Notes: generated by a model from the letters alone, not told the origin. Shown: positions 1-11,815, counted from the stretch's first letter. The stretch is DNA of 64,000 nt from Amphibalanus amphitrite (GCF_019059575.1 NW_024882210.1:248001-312000), one strand, 5' to 3'. A program made the numbers and translations.

Positions 1-2405
1 CCAGTGCTATAGGAACTGATATGTAAATGTATATCACCATATATGTAGATCAAATACACCAAAACAGCAATGAAACGGCAATTGAAGTTAGAATAGTAAT
101 AATTTACTCCTGGAAAATGGCCTGGTAGAGCCCATGGAGTAGGGTTCAGGGATAGCATTACATTATTACAACAGCGCCAGCAGTACTATTGTATCCCGGT
201 GAATTATTTCTCATTTAATTTATCATAATAACGGCCATCAATCATTGCACTAAGCATACCATTCAGGGAAGAACAGGACTTCAGAGGCCTGTTGAGAGTC
301 ATTGTCAATAGGCATGCAGCCGGCTACAATAAGTAATTGCGTCCATTTGATTTTGAAAAAATGACAAACAAGAACAAACTACATATAATTATAACCAGGC
401 ATATGTCCACATCGCATCACGTCCTCGCATGGCCGGCGACCACACACATCCCTCTGACAATTACTAGAAACATCCTCAAAGTAAGAAACAAGCAAAACTG
501 CTCCTTTTTTGTCAATCTGTCCAAGCGCTTAGCTTTTTTGAAAATCTTTCATCGATGTTGATATTTGCCTGAAAACAAAATGTCACCGGCTTCCTCGAAT
601 AAATAATTCACGCTAAGATGAGGGACTTATAAGAGCCGGCAGCCGCTGCAACATACATACACTGGCAGATCCGGGGGGGGGGCCTTATGTAGGGGAAATG
701 TCCTCGCTGTGGCGCCAGATTCCAGAAATTGACAAAAAATGCCTTTTTCGAGAACAAAAGGAAAACTAAACAACGTTTATGTGGTAAAGTTTGTTTTAAC
801 TTGCACAGCAGTGAGCATTTAATCCGATGAGTTTTTAGAACATGAAGAAGCTCTTTTCGGGTACCTAACCGCCGCGACGTTCAAGACCACCTTTCAAGTT
901 CCACCGTTCTTGTTTCCACTTGTTCTTGTTTCGTTCTTGTTTCCACCGTTCTTGTTTCCACCGTTCAAGACCACAAGACCACTGGATTCACCAGTGCTTA
1001 CATGCCTACCCAATTGGGCATTAACGAAAGTGCTGTGGGCTGTGACGGTGCTATGTAACAGCGCAACGTCAGTGGATCTTCAGTAGTCGCATGCCCGTGA
1101 CATTTTCTGCATTATCTGTAGGTTAATGGGTGCTGGAGTACATAAATACGCAATGGTCAAACAAATTGGCCGTGTATCGAAGCCAAAACAAACCGGGTAG
1201 AAGATGCATATGGTAAAGTTAATTTCCCTGAATTCGATTTCCCGCACTCTCATTATCGGGATTCCGAAGGCGTAGGCGGGGTAAAAGAGCGACGTCGCAT
1301 CGTTAGCTATGTGCATCAACGCTAGGACGGGTCTTTGCGATGTGCAACTTTACTGTATTCCATGAGTGCCTTTTGAATTCAATCACAAGGCATTCGCTTT
1401 TTCTCAATTAGCATACAATGCTGACATTACCACAAATTAGCAGGTCTAATTGAGACCTCACTAACATACCGCATGCCTAGTGTTTACTGAATAGATTAGC
1501 TTTTAGGTAGATAGCTACATAGATTAATGATCTCGCGATTCGAAGTCTGGCATGTGCCGTTCGGTTGCAAATGGTCGTGTTCCCAGAAGTTGGGCTGTTA
1601 AACAAGTCACACGACCTTCCGCGCGACTTAATCGGACACAGATAATGCTATTCTCCATTTATACAGGCAACGCTATTGAAAGCCGAAGTACTAATAAATG
1701 GAGGATTGTGTAAATTCCTGTAATAGCTATCGATAATCGATACATCTTTATCAGCCTATCAGATTCTTTCGGCAGGTTAACCGCCATTGCACTAAGAAAT
1801 TGAGCTGTTATTGAGGATAAATGAGGCACGTCCGATATTTCTTCAGCTGATGCAAAGCTTATTCTGTAATTATCCTAAGGCGGCTTATTTGATGTATCAG
1901 AGTGGATACTGGGTAGGCTTTTTTACCAGCGGGTGCAGCAGACTCCATCCCCTGACCCCTTGACTCACCGCTCGTGCCGGACCGCTGCGTGGCCCACGGC
2001 GCCCGAGGCGAGGCGCTGATCACGTGACCGACCCGAGCCGGTGTCAAGGTCGGGCGGCCGACCTGAGTGGACCGAGGTCCGAACAGTTGTGATTATGTAG
2101 CTGCGTGTGTCGCGCGCTGAGAAATACACCTGGTTTACAGGTAGGTACTTTATTCAGTATTGTTATGCGCCTTATTCCTTTGGTGAATTCCTTTTTTTCT
2201 TTTCAACTTAGTTTTATGAAAATATTGTAATTTATGCTCATAAAAGTTGAGCATACATAAAAAGTATGCTTACTGAGCAATGAATCATTATTTGTAAATG
2301 TTTTGGTTTCTCTTCCTAGTTCCTAAGTAATTATATCGTGTCCGCGGCTTTGCCGATGGGCTTCATATGTAGATACTTTTGAAAACTGAGACCTTGACCT
2401 TCGGT
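1..2405. other. Unique noncoding DNA
   Basis: This is mostly AT-rich, single-copy-looking sequence with no convincing exon. The short open frames here lack domain-like composition. A poly-G run lies near 671, and a roughly 17-bp tandem repeat lies at 878-982. GC content rises from about 1940 onward, toward the repeat complex. Confidence 0.6.
878..982. repeat. Short tandem repeat, CGTTCTTGTTTCCAC type
   Basis: Imperfect head-to-tail copies of CGTTCTTGTTTCCAC are framed on both sides by CGTTCAAGACCAC. Only a handful of units are present, so this is a small local expansion with no evident function. Confidence 0.7.
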
Positions 2406-2597
2406 AATGACCGTCTTATCGGCCGCCGCCGATAAGACCCGTTGAGGGCTCCAGCCGCGACCAGCCGGCACTGAGCCGGGGGACGGACGCGCGCAAACAC
2501 GACGGGCGGGCAATAACATGGGGAGCTCAGTCGGGGAGCGGCCGCGACCGCGAGAGGAGAGGAGTGACGGCGCGACACAGGGACCTACTCCATATTT
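2406..2597. repeat. 192-bp repeat, copy 1, with perfect palindrome
   Basis: This block matches 7865-8056 in the same orientation with no difference that I could see. Near its start, 2413-2438 is a perfect inverted repeat: GTCTTATCGGC, loop CGCC, GCCGATAAGAC. The flanking sequences of the two copies differ, so the boundaries are sharp. The two copies bracket the satellite complex between them. Such a pair could come from a segmental duplication, an inserted element, or the ends of a larger repeat unit. No coding potential is apparent. Confidence 0.85.
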
Positions 2598-2879
2598 GTG
2601 ATGGAAGTGCGGAGAGCAGTGCTCTGGCTTAGGAGACGCCGGTTGAGTGTTGCACGGTGTGCACGGCGGATACTTGGCCTAGTGGATCGAACAACAGGAC
2701 AACGACAATGGAGATAGGTGGCGGACAGCAGGATGACCGGTGGCAGGTGGGCGCAGCGATAGGCTGCGGGGCGGGGAAGCAACACGGGTGCGGGCAGGGG
2801 GGTACGCGGCGGTAGGGAGGCCGCGGGCGCCGGGGGGGCGGCGGGCGCCGGGGGGGGGGGGGGGGCAAGGCAAGTGGCG

Positions 2880-4500
2880 GCCGGGGCCGAGTTGCGAGGT
2901 GGCGCGCGCGGTGGCGCTGGCGGAGGCATACAATTGTCGACGTGGGTCGGATTTGCAGGCGCGCGCGCAGCGGCGCTGGATGGAGGCTATGCAATCGTCG
3001 ACTTGGGTCGGATTGCATGGCGCTCGCGCGGTGGCGCTGGCGGGGGGGGGGGCTATGCATCGCCGACTTGGGTCGGATTGCAGGGGTCTGGCGGCTGGGG
3101 CCGAGTCGCAGGTGGCGCGCGCGGTGGCGCTGGGGAGGCATGCAATTGTCGGCTTGGGTCGGATTGCGGGCGCGCGCGCGGCGGCGCTGGATGGAGGCTA
3201 TGCAATTGTCGACTTGGGTCGAATTGCATGGCAGGTAAGCGGCGGACGCAATTGTCGCCTTGGGTCGAGTTGCAGGCGCGCGCGCGGCGGCGCTGGATGG
3301 AGGCTTTGCAATTGTCGACTAGGGTCGAATTGCTGGCGCGCCATGCAATTGTCGACTTGGGTCGAATTGCATGGCAAGGTAAGTGGCGGATGCAATTGTC
3401 GACTTGGGTCGAATTGCAGGAGCGCGCGCGGCGGCGCTGGACGGAGGCCATGCAATTGTCGACTTGGGTCGAGTTGCAGGCGCGCGCGCGCGGCGGCGCT
3501 GGATGGAGGCTATGCAATTGTCGACTTGGGTCGAATTGCTGGCGCGCCATGCAATTGTCGACTTGGGTCGAATTGCATGGCAAGGTAAGTGGCGGATGCA
3601 ATTGTCGACTTGGGTCGAATTGCAGGAGCGCGCGCGGCGGCGCTGGATGGAGGCATGCAATTGTCGACTTGGGTCGAATTGCTGGCGCGCTATGCAATTG
3701 TCGACTTGGGTCGAATTGCATGGCAAGGTAAGTGGCGGATGCAATTGTCGACTTGGGTCGAATTGCATGGCAAGGTAAGTGGCGGATGCAATTGTCGACT
3801 TGGGTCGAATTGCAGGAGCGCGCGCGGCGGCGCTGGATGGAGGCTATGCAATTGTCGACTTGGGTCGAATTGCATGGCAAGGTAAGCGGCGGATGCAATT
3901 GTCGACTTGGGTCGAGTTGCAGGCGCGCGCGCGGCGGCGCTGGATGGAGGCTATGCAATTGTCGACTTGGGTCGAATTGCTGGCGCGCCATGCAACTGTC
4001 GACTTGGGTCGATATGCATGGCAAGGCGGATGCAATTGTCGACTTGGGTCGGATTGCAGGCGCGCGCGCGGCGGCGCCGGATGGAGGCTATGCAATCGTC
4101 GACTTGGGTCGGATTGCATGGCGCGCGCGCGGTGGCGCTGGCGGGGGGGGGGGGCTATGCAATCGCCGACTTGGGTCGGTTTGCAGGAGTCAGTGCGGAA
4201 CAAGGTCAGCGGCGGACGGGGCCGAGTGGTAAGGTGGCGCGCGGGGTGGCGCTGGCGGAGGCACGCAATCGTCGACTCGGGTCGGATCGCAAGGCGCGCG
4301 CGCGGCGGCGCTGGACGGAGGCAGGCAATCGTCGACTTGGGTCGATTTGCAAGGCGCGCGCGCGGTGGCGCTGGATGGAGGCTATGCAATCGTCGACTTG
4401 GGTCGGATTGCGTGGCGCGCGCGCGGTGGCGCTGGCCGGGGGGGGGGGCTATGCAATCACCGACTTGGGTCGTATTGCAGGAGTCAGTGCGGAACTGTCG
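2880..4500. repeat. GC-rich satellite: palindromic core with three spacer types
   Basis: A 28-bp core recurs throughout. It is a near-palindrome of the form TGCAATT-G-TCGA, CTTGGG, TCGAATTGCA. Cores are separated by one of three spacers: a long one of about 32 bp (GCGCGCGCGGCGGCGCTGG plus ATGGAGGC), a medium one of 19 bp (TGGCAAGGTAAGTGGCGGA), or a short one of 10 bp (TGGCGCGCCA). In the middle of the array they often follow a long-short-medium order, giving a higher-order period of about 145 bp. The ends (before about 3200 and after about 4020) are more diverged, with TCGGATTGCA cores and poly-G tracts. The array is free of stops in several frames on both strands, which produces long artificial open frames. 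Confidence 0.9.
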
Positions 4501-4626
4501 CCCGGGTCCGTGCTGTTGGCCGTGCACGCGGCGGGACCGGCGTGGTCGTGCTCACGCCTCTGGCCGGGTCGGAGTTCGTGCCGAACTGAACCGTCTTGTA
4601 TTTCACGCTCCGCGAGACGTTATCGC

Positions 4627-4635
4627 CTCTCTCCC

Positions 4636-4732
<97 letters not shown>
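4627..4732. repeat. (CT)n microsatellite
   Basis: A near-perfect run of CT dinucleotides with a few TTT, CCC and TATC interruptions. It separates the core/spacer satellite from the GGCCGGTTCGG-type repeats on its right. Confidence 0.97.
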
Positions 4733-4733
<1 letters not shown>

Positions 4734-4929
4734 CCGTCCACGTGGCGGCCGGCCTGGGGGGGGGGGTTGCGGGGCAGCGGTCTCCCGTCCGCGCGGCGCC
4801 GGTGTTGACACGCGCGGGGCGGTTTCTGGGGCGTCGGCGGGGGTGCCCGCCGACTTGTTTGGACGGGCGCTGTGGACCGGCCCGGGGTGACGGGCACTCG
4901 GACCGGCCCGGGGGTGTTTGCCTGCGTTA

Positions 4930-5560
4930 GCTGCGACAGTCGCCGGCGCGGCGGAGTGACGGCGCCGGTGCGGACAGAGGCCGGTTCGGTGAGGCCGGTC
5001 CGGTGAGGCCGATGCGGACAGAGGCCGGTTCGGCGAGGCCGGTGCGGACAGAGGCCGGTTGGCGAGGCCGGTTCAGCGACTGACCTGGGAATATTAGGTC
5101 AGCTCGGCGCGAGGCCTGGCAGAGGCCGGTGCGGACAGAGGCCGGTTCGGCGAGGCCGGCTCGGCCGGAACGGTTCGGTGACTGACTTGGGTTCGGCGAC
5201 GGACCTGGGAATGTTAGGTCAGTTCGGTACGACGCCTGGCGGAGGCCAGTTCGGGCTGAGGCCGGTTCGGTGAGGCCGGTTACAGAGAAATGTTACTTCA
5301 GCGGCGCGTGGCTTGCCATAGACGGGCTCGAAAACTGACCTGGGATTGTTAGGTCAGTTCGGTAGACCTGGCAGGGGCCGGATCGGCGACGGACCTGGGA
5401 ATGAGAGGTCAGTACGGCGGGCGACACGGAGGGGTCTGAGCGACATGGCCTGGTAATGTTAGGTCACTTCGGTGCGTGGCCTGGCAGCGGTCGCATCGGC
5501 CCTGACCTGGGAACTGGTCCGGCCGGTGGGCGAGCGGGCCATAGGTCACCGCGGCGGGTG
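4930..5560. repeat. Tandem repeats: GAGGCCGGTTCGG then about 63-bp GTTAGGTCAGTTCGG units
   Basis: The left part (to about 5170) repeats GCGGACAGAGGCCGGTTCGG and GCGAGGCCGG. It grades into diverged units of roughly 60-65 bp with the consensus elements GACCTGGGAATGTTAGGTCA, GTTCGGTG and GGCCTGGCAG. The same long unit reappears at 6815-7345, so both blocks belong to one family. Confidence 0.8.
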
Positions 5561-6814
5561 ATCGGATAGCGCCCCAGCTTTACGTGGTAATGGATCGGTT
5601 GAGGCGGCTGGCCTGGTAACGCCAGATGACCAACCGGCCGGTGGCTGCCGGGTTGGCCGTGGTGGCTTACCGGCTGGTCTGGCCTGCGCCAGAATAGTGA
5701 CTGACCCGACGAGTGGGTTGGGGGATAATTCTCACACGACCCGGCCAGAGCGGCCCAGCGGCGGACGCTGGCTGCGGCGCAAGCGGGCGTCCACCACGGG
5801 CGCGGCACGCCGCAGACGGCGTGTCACCGTCTCGGGATCCGCTGGTTTGTGTCCACAGCTGGTTTATGAGCGACGGTGTCCTTTTCTGGCAGGCCGTATT
5901 CGGCGCCGACCGGGGCGGCGCGGGACGTGTTATATGACCGTCGGGCGACCGCCGCGCCGGGTCGGCCGCGGCGCGGCGGCTCGGCGGGGTCGCCGCCCTC
6001 GTTGGGCTTGGACGGTCGGCCGGGAGGAGGAGGGGGGCCCGGGGGGAGGGGAAGGCGGGACGAGTATGACCGTCCTGAGACAATACGGACCGTCGCGGTG
6101 GCGAGCGGGTGGGCCGGGCTCCCGGCCATCCGTGTAACAGTGATGTGCCCCTAGACATATGTTATGAGTCGGAGGGACTGGCAGCGGCCAGTACCTAGCA
6201 GCCGCTGGCAGCAGTGAGATGCCTTCATCGCCCGTGGGCTCGGCCTTAGCGATCGGGATGCCCCTCCCCCCCCCCCTCCTAGCGGCCGCGTCGTGGGAGC
6301 GCCGAGGCGGCGGGCGGAGCACCGCCGGCACTGGGATCGTTGTTCTCATTGGCCCAGCGCCGGCCGCTGGGCGTCAACGGGCAGCGGTGACGCGAGCGGG
6401 CCGCCGCTTACAGCTGATTATGACCGTTGGCCCCTTTTACGGCAGGTCGGCCCTCGGCGTCGGTCGGGACACTCTCTGGGGCACGCGTCTGGGCACCTCG
6501 CGCCTGGCGGGGGGTGTCACGTGACTGACTTGGAGTGTCCCATACAGCTGCGGACTTCGGGCCGGCGCCCGCCGGCTGGCTCGGCGGGCTCGGAGCGAGT
6601 GTCATATGCCTGTAGGGGGAGCGACGGAGCGCCCCAGGCGGCACCGCGGCCCAACGCGGCGTGCCTTCGCTGGGCTCGGCCGGCCAGGGGGGGGGGGAGG
6701 AGATGGGACAGCGGCACGAGAGCGGCGCCTATTACGGCTGTTGAGACGGTAGGTACCCGCTCCGATCTATCGCCCGGGGGTGGAGGCCTGGAACACGCCA
6801 GTGGTCTGGGACAA
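5561..6814. other. GC-rich block between two arrays, diverged repeats
   Basis: A very GC- and CpG-rich block with weak internal similarity. For example, variants of TGACCGT followed by TTTTACGGCAGG and CGGTCGGGAC recur near 5870-5940 and 6420-6470. I read it as a strongly diverged tandem repeat. Open frames of 90-190 codons occur on both strands, but they overlap one another and reflect scarce stops in GC-rich DNA. Confidence 0.5.
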
Positions 6815-7345
6815 GGAGGTCGGGGGAAGTTAGGTCAGTTCGGTGACGTAACCTGGTAGAGGTTCGACCGGCGTATGATCAGGTAGGTCAGGCCAGTTGG
6901 GTGAGTGATATGACCTGTCAGGAGCTCGGACGGCGACTGACCTGGGAGTTAGGTCCGTTCAGTGAGTGGCGTGGCCTGACAGGGGTCCGGACCGCATGCC
7001 TTGGAATCTGGATCGGTTCGGTGACATGGCCTTGCCCGCTCGACATGACCTGAAGTGTAAGGTCAGTTCGTACGGTAAGTGGCGTGGTCTGGCAGGGGTC
7101 CGAACGGCAATGACCTGGGGCGAGTGGCGTGGCCATTAACTGGAGTTAGATTAGTCCGGTGACGTGCCCTGGCAGAGGCCCGGACGGCGACCGACCTGGG
7201 AACTTCGGGCGGTTCGGCGAGTGGCGTGACCTGACAAGGTCCGGGCGGCCGGGGCCTGGCATGTTCGGTCCGTTCGGTGACTTGGTCTAGCAGGGGTCCG
7301 CTCGACAATGCCCTGGTGGGTTAGGTCAGGTCGGCGGCGTGGCCT
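6815..7345. repeat. About 63-bp tandem repeat, second block
   Basis: Diverged units carry TTAGGTCAGTTCGGTGA, GTGGCGTGGCCTGGCAGGGG and TCCGGACGGCGACTGACCTGG. They belong to the same family as the units at about 5080-5560. Copies are recognisable by eye but differ by many substitutions, so the array is old. Confidence 0.8.
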
Positions 7346-7777
7346 GCCCTGTGTCAGCGTGTCCCTCGGCGAGCCGCTTCGTCGTGTGACGTCCCAAGTA
7401 GCGGACTTTTCCTTGTCCCGCGAGTTACGGCGTATCACTGGATATCCCCAGGCGGTTACACGTAAGAACGTGCTGATGGCGTTTGAACGATTTGGTTTAT
7501 TGATGTTTCACCCAAGTGACCGTAATGTTCATGCTTATTAGGTATTCCGCGCTTTAGGTATCTGCTTGGGCATCCCACATGCTATTATCACCTTTACTTA
7601 TATATAGCTGTGTCGTTTGCATAAGCTGGCCAGCCATCTGCTTCTAGCCATTTCGAAAGACACTCTTGCAACTTCATGTTGAGCACAAGAACGAGATCCA
7701 GCGAGTCACGCTGCCCTGGTGTTTCCGGGGTGTCGATTGCCCTATGTTGCGAAGGGTTCTCCGTTTGGCGGGTTTGG
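7346..7777. other. Noncoding spacer, nothing recognised
   Basis: Mixed-composition sequence between the 63-bp array and the 89-bp repeat. I see no gene, RNA or mobile-element signature. Confidence 0.5.
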
Positions 7778-7866
7778 CGGTGGCGGCAGCGCCAACGAGG
7801 GATCGATCATTATCAGCCAAAGCACGTATAGTGGGCGCCGGCGGTGCGCCGGCCCGGAGACCTCAA
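7778..7866. repeat. 89-bp repeat, copy 1
   Basis: The block starts CGGTGGCGGCAGCGCC and ends GGAGACCTCAA. It recurs in the same orientation at 8099-8187, apparently unchanged. Its end overlaps the start of the 192-bp repeat at 7865, so the order is 89-bp, 192-bp, spacer, 89-bp. Confidence 0.85.
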
Positions 7867-8056
7867 TGACCGTCTTATCGGCCGCCGCCGATAAGACCCG
7901 TTGAGGGCTCCAGCCGCGACCAGCCGGCACTGAGCCGGGGGACGGACGCGCGCAAACACGACGGGCGGGCAATAACATGGGGAGCTCAGTCGGGGAGCGG
8001 CCGCGACCGCGAGAGGAGAGGAGTGACGGCGCGACACAGGGACCTACTCCATATTT
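7865..8056. repeat. 192-bp repeat, copy 2, with perfect palindrome
   Basis: Apparently identical to 2406-2597, including the perfect 11-bp-arm palindrome (here 7872-7897). It is followed by a pyrimidine-rich T/C tract (8052-8090) that the first copy lacks. Identity across 5.3 kb of diverged repeats suggests recent duplication or conversion. Confidence 0.85.
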
Positions 8057-8098
8057 TTTTTTCTCCCCTCCTTTTTTCCTACCTATTCGTCGTGAACT

Positions 8099-8187
8099 CG
8101 GTGGCGGCAGCGCCAACGAGGGATCGATCATTATCAGCCAAAGCACGTATAGTGGGCGCCGGCGGTGCGCCGGCCCGGAGACCTCAA
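8099..8187. repeat. 89-bp repeat, copy 2
   Basis: A direct repeat of 7778-7866. The pair flanks the second 192-bp repeat and a T/C-rich linker, so 7778-8187 looks like a partial tandem duplication of a roughly 320-bp unit. Confidence 0.85.
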
Positions 8188-9794
8188 CACTTGATGACAC
8201 TCGGCGACAAGGAACGACACTTGGTATCAGCTCGGCGCCGTCCACGCGGCTCCACGGGCGGTCGGCGGCGGCGGCGGCGGCACTGACCCCGGCGCCGACT
8301 CCTGTGATCCCCTCAATTAGGGTGAGCCCATCACGGGTGGACAGGGCGGCGATCGTCACCGCAGCCCGGCGCCGTCGCTGGCGGTGCGTCTCAGCGGTGC
8401 CGCCGAAAATAGCCGCGCGCCTCTAATGAAGGCTGGTCTGGTGACACCGTCACTGGTGACCGTTACTGGGGGGGGGGGGCAGGGGTGCAGGGGTGCAGGG
8501 GAAGGGGTACAGGGGTCTCGGGTCGCGGCCTCTGAGTGATGGTCGGGCGCCGCCGCGCTGCCAGTCTAATTACTCGGACGCTATTACCGGTCGGACCGAA
8601 CTCCTCAGTTCCGGGTGAATAAGTGGACAGAACAGGTGGACATCGAGCGACGCATTCGAAAAGGGCCTCTCTCTCTCTGCTGGTCCAAGGTCGCGTCCTG
8701 GCGGAGGAGACGTGGATCCTCAGCATAAAACCAGTCCTTGCGTCCAAGTCATACCTTTGCCCCTCAAACCAGCGACATTCTATAAAACTGAGTCCATTTT
8801 TACTCACTTCTGTCTCTCGGTTCCATGAGGTAGGATATGCAGTATGCGGTCAATTGTAACCCCATCAACCTTTTAACAATTCAGGTCATCCACTCAATTC
8901 TACGGACCAATGGAGTCTGTTTTTATAAGTCAGGCTTCCTGGCTGGGATGCCCTGGTAACCTGGACACAGATGACGTGGAATTTTGAAGCCGTTTAACAT
9001 TTTAATTAAGACATGAGCCCATTCAAGAGGCCTTTACAGTTAACAAGAAAGAGTCTGCTTCCGATTGCTACTTCTAACCATTTGTATCAGGGCATATTTT
9101 AAGGATTTTTCACTGCGTCCCAAAGGTGGCATAGGGCACACGCTTTGATCGGAAAGGGCACATTGCAAGCGAAATAGTATATAATGCAAGTGAGATAATG
9201 TACATACAGATACATTGTGTACTGTGCTGGTGGAGGGGCACTGCAAGCGGGATATTGGGAGCGGGCTGTGATTGCTTTTGGCCAGTCTCGAAATTCGCCC
9301 AGTCGTAGTGCGTTCTTTATCCGCATTCAAAGGGCGGACCGGCGATTTAATGACATTTACATTGTTGTTAGTCACTCGTTTTCCTGAACGGCGTTGGGCG
9401 TGTTTGACCTCCCTTGACGCACCAAATTGTACCTATGCTTAGAGAATAAAAATGAATATGCACATGATTAAAATGTGATACATACCTACGTCTCTTCATG
9501 CGTTTTTCACCCTTATCAATCGATTCAAAATAGAAGTTGACGTGTGAAACATTGCCAATTTGCATTGAAGATACTATGTGTTTGAAAAAATTAGATGACG
9601 TAAGGTCAAACAGTTTACAGTACCCAAGTTGTGACAAGAAATCATCGGATTTTAAAGCTACATAAAAAATCCATCATAGATTAATGCTTTGGATGAACGG
9701 ATGCTTTGGATGCTTCGGATTTCGCTTCCTTACTGCCTATCACGTAATATAACCCAAACTTTTCCCAATGGAAGTTCCTTTGTTTAATTATTAT
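8188..9794. other. Noncoding DNA, GC-rich then AT-rich
   Basis: The first 400 bp are GC-rich, with GGC triplets near 8265 and a poly-G run at 8468. From about 8640 the composition returns to AT-rich unique sequence. No exon, RNA gene or element end was recognised. Confidence 0.5.
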
Positions 9795-10345
9795 GCCCAG
9801 AAATGTGTCGATTTTGTGCCATTTCCGGGCGCTTTGGGGGGGGGGGGGAGCATGGCCCCGTGGCCCCCTCTATATCCTCCTATGGCCAGACGGCCATGAC
9901 GGCCCTGATCTGACCGTATGCCATCAAATGTCAAACTTCGCAATGATGCGATATTTTTTTTCGGAAAACGTGCCGGTGTCTCAAAAACTATGATAGCTAG
10001 GAGGGCGCAATCGATAGGAGAAAAGCAATCGATATATCTTGAACAGCTCTTTCGTCAATATTTCGTCAGAATTGAGTTCAGATCAACGGTTAAGGCTCCA
10101 TAGCCAAAAACGGGTAAAATTACAATTTTTGTCAATATAGGTTTCATGAAAAGCTTTTAAACTAAAAAAAGGTAGAGAATTTTCGTTTGCACGATCGTTC
10201 TTCTCTCATTTTTACCTCGAAATGTCAAGGTCAGAACTTGACCTCACATTAAGGTCATTTCGTGACCAAGATAGATCATGTCGCATATCAGTCGATGCGT
10301 TTCGATGAGGTACCTCAAAACAATGATACAATCCACTGTGCATGC
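9795..10345. mobile_element. Relic related to the TTAA-flanked element family
   Basis: A G-run followed by GGCCCC (9836-9870) resembles the subterminal hairpins of the TTAA-flanked elements. Farther on, GCATATCAGTCGAT (10271-10284) and CAACGGTTAAGGCTCCA have close counterparts in the copy at 39146-40326. TGACCT motifs occur at 10239-10260. Neither terminal CCCGCGCC nor flanking TTAA is visible, so this is at best a truncated, decayed copy. Confidence 0.4.
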
Positions 10346-10359
10346 AAAAGCCCTGTAGG

Positions 10360-11815
10360 GCCGGATTTTGGGCCAGACTCCGGGCCTGCGGGCTCCAACT
10401 TGACATCTCTAAACAGGACTTTAGGGAAGGGCAGGACACAGAGTCTGAGCCCTAAGGACAGGGCAGGCTCAGGCCATGAAGCTAAGATAAGACGGATACT
10501 TGAGGGCTGGGTAGGATGCAGGGTCCGAGGGCAAGGCAAGGCGCGGGTCTGAGGCTATCATTACACAAGGCCGGAGAGCAGTGTAAGACACAGGGCCTTA
10601 GAACACCTGATGATCAACACACCTGGTGGCAGGGCAACACGCAGGATCTCAGAGCAGGGCAAGAAATAGTACCTAAAGCCAAGGTAGAGCAAGACATAAG
10701 ACACAGGTATGGCACAAGGCCCGAAACACCGCCCACGTCTTGTCATACCTTCGGGCCCCGAAGGTATGACAAGACGTGGGCGGTGTTTCACGGACGCTGC
10801 TATCAAATTCCGCGAGCTGACGTCATACTTGTGGTAGTGTTTGAGCAATGGGCCTGTTGATGTCTCCATGGAAACCCAATTTGACACGTGTAATAGCAGC
10901 GTGCTGCTATCACCGGTGAAACAGGGCCAGGGTATGGGGCCTGAGGGCAGTGCAAGGCTCAGGGCATGAAGGCAGAACAAAGCACGGGTTCTGAGGACAG
11001 GTAAGGGCACGGGGCATGAGGACGGGAAACGGCACGGGACCTGAGGGCGGGAGACACCACAGGGCCTGATGACAGGGCAGGGCACAGCGCCTGAGAGCGG
11101 GCATGGGACACGAGACCTTAGGGCAATGCAGAATACAGGGCTTGAGGGCAGAGTAGGAGACAGGGTCTCATGGCATGGGACGGCACAAGGCCTGACGACA
11201 GGGCAGAGCACAGCAACTTAGGGCGAGGCAGGGCACGGGCCTGAGGGCGATATAACGCATAAGGCTTAATGGCAGAATAGGGCACAGGGTCTAAGGGCAG
11301 GGCAATGCACATGAGGCCTGGAAGCAGAACATGACAGGACAGGGCCTGAGGCAGGGCAAGGCATTAGGCTCGAGGATGGGCGCGGGGCCGGGGCATGAGG
11401 ACATGGGAAGGCACAAGGCCTGATGGCAGGGCAGGGCACAGTACCTGAAGACAAGGCAGCGGCACGGGGTCTGATGGCAGGACGTGTCACAAGGCTTGAG
11501 GGCAGAGAAGGGCAGGGGCCCCAAACTAGGGTAGGGCAGGGCACGGGGCCAAAAGACGGGAAGGCAGCGCATCAAATTTCCAGGCAGAATATATAAAGTA
11601 TCGTGTTTGAGGGCAGGGCAGAGCGGGGCACAGGGCCTGAATGCAGAGCAGGGCACAGGGCCTGAAGAAAGGACAGGGCAAGGTACAAGACCTAAGGACA
11701 GGGCACTGGGCAGGGCACATATCTTAGGGGTATAGTAGGGAAGAACATAATAAGGTGTATGACCAAGGGTAGGGCAGGGCACAAGGACTGGAGAGGGCAT
11801 GTATGTGCTTAGGTA
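10360..11815. repeat. Tandem array of GGGCCTGAGGGCAGGGCAGG units
   Basis: Diverged units of about 30-40 bp on the theme GGCACAGGGCCTGAGGGCAG are repeated dozens of times. The antisense frames read as cysteine/proline-rich low-complexity peptides, which explains the long open frames on the minus strand. The array is interrupted at about 10721-10916 by a non-array segment that begins with a long perfect palindrome. Confidence 0.9.
10723..10789. repeat. Perfect 33-bp palindrome with 1-base loop
   Basis: The left arm (10723-10755) starts GAAACACCGCCCACGTC. The right arm (10757-10789) is its exact reverse complement. The single unpaired base is C at 10756. The palindrome opens a roughly 195-bp segment inside the array that ends near GGTGAAAC at 10914. 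It could extrude a cruciform or mark a foldback-type insertion. Confidence 0.9.

Noticed and set aside
2740..4930. Long open frames (up to 383 codons) on both strands across the satellite
   Set aside because: They follow the tandem repeat in several registers and both orientations and have low-complexity Arg/Gly/Ala/Cys composition. They arise from a stop-poor periodic sequence.
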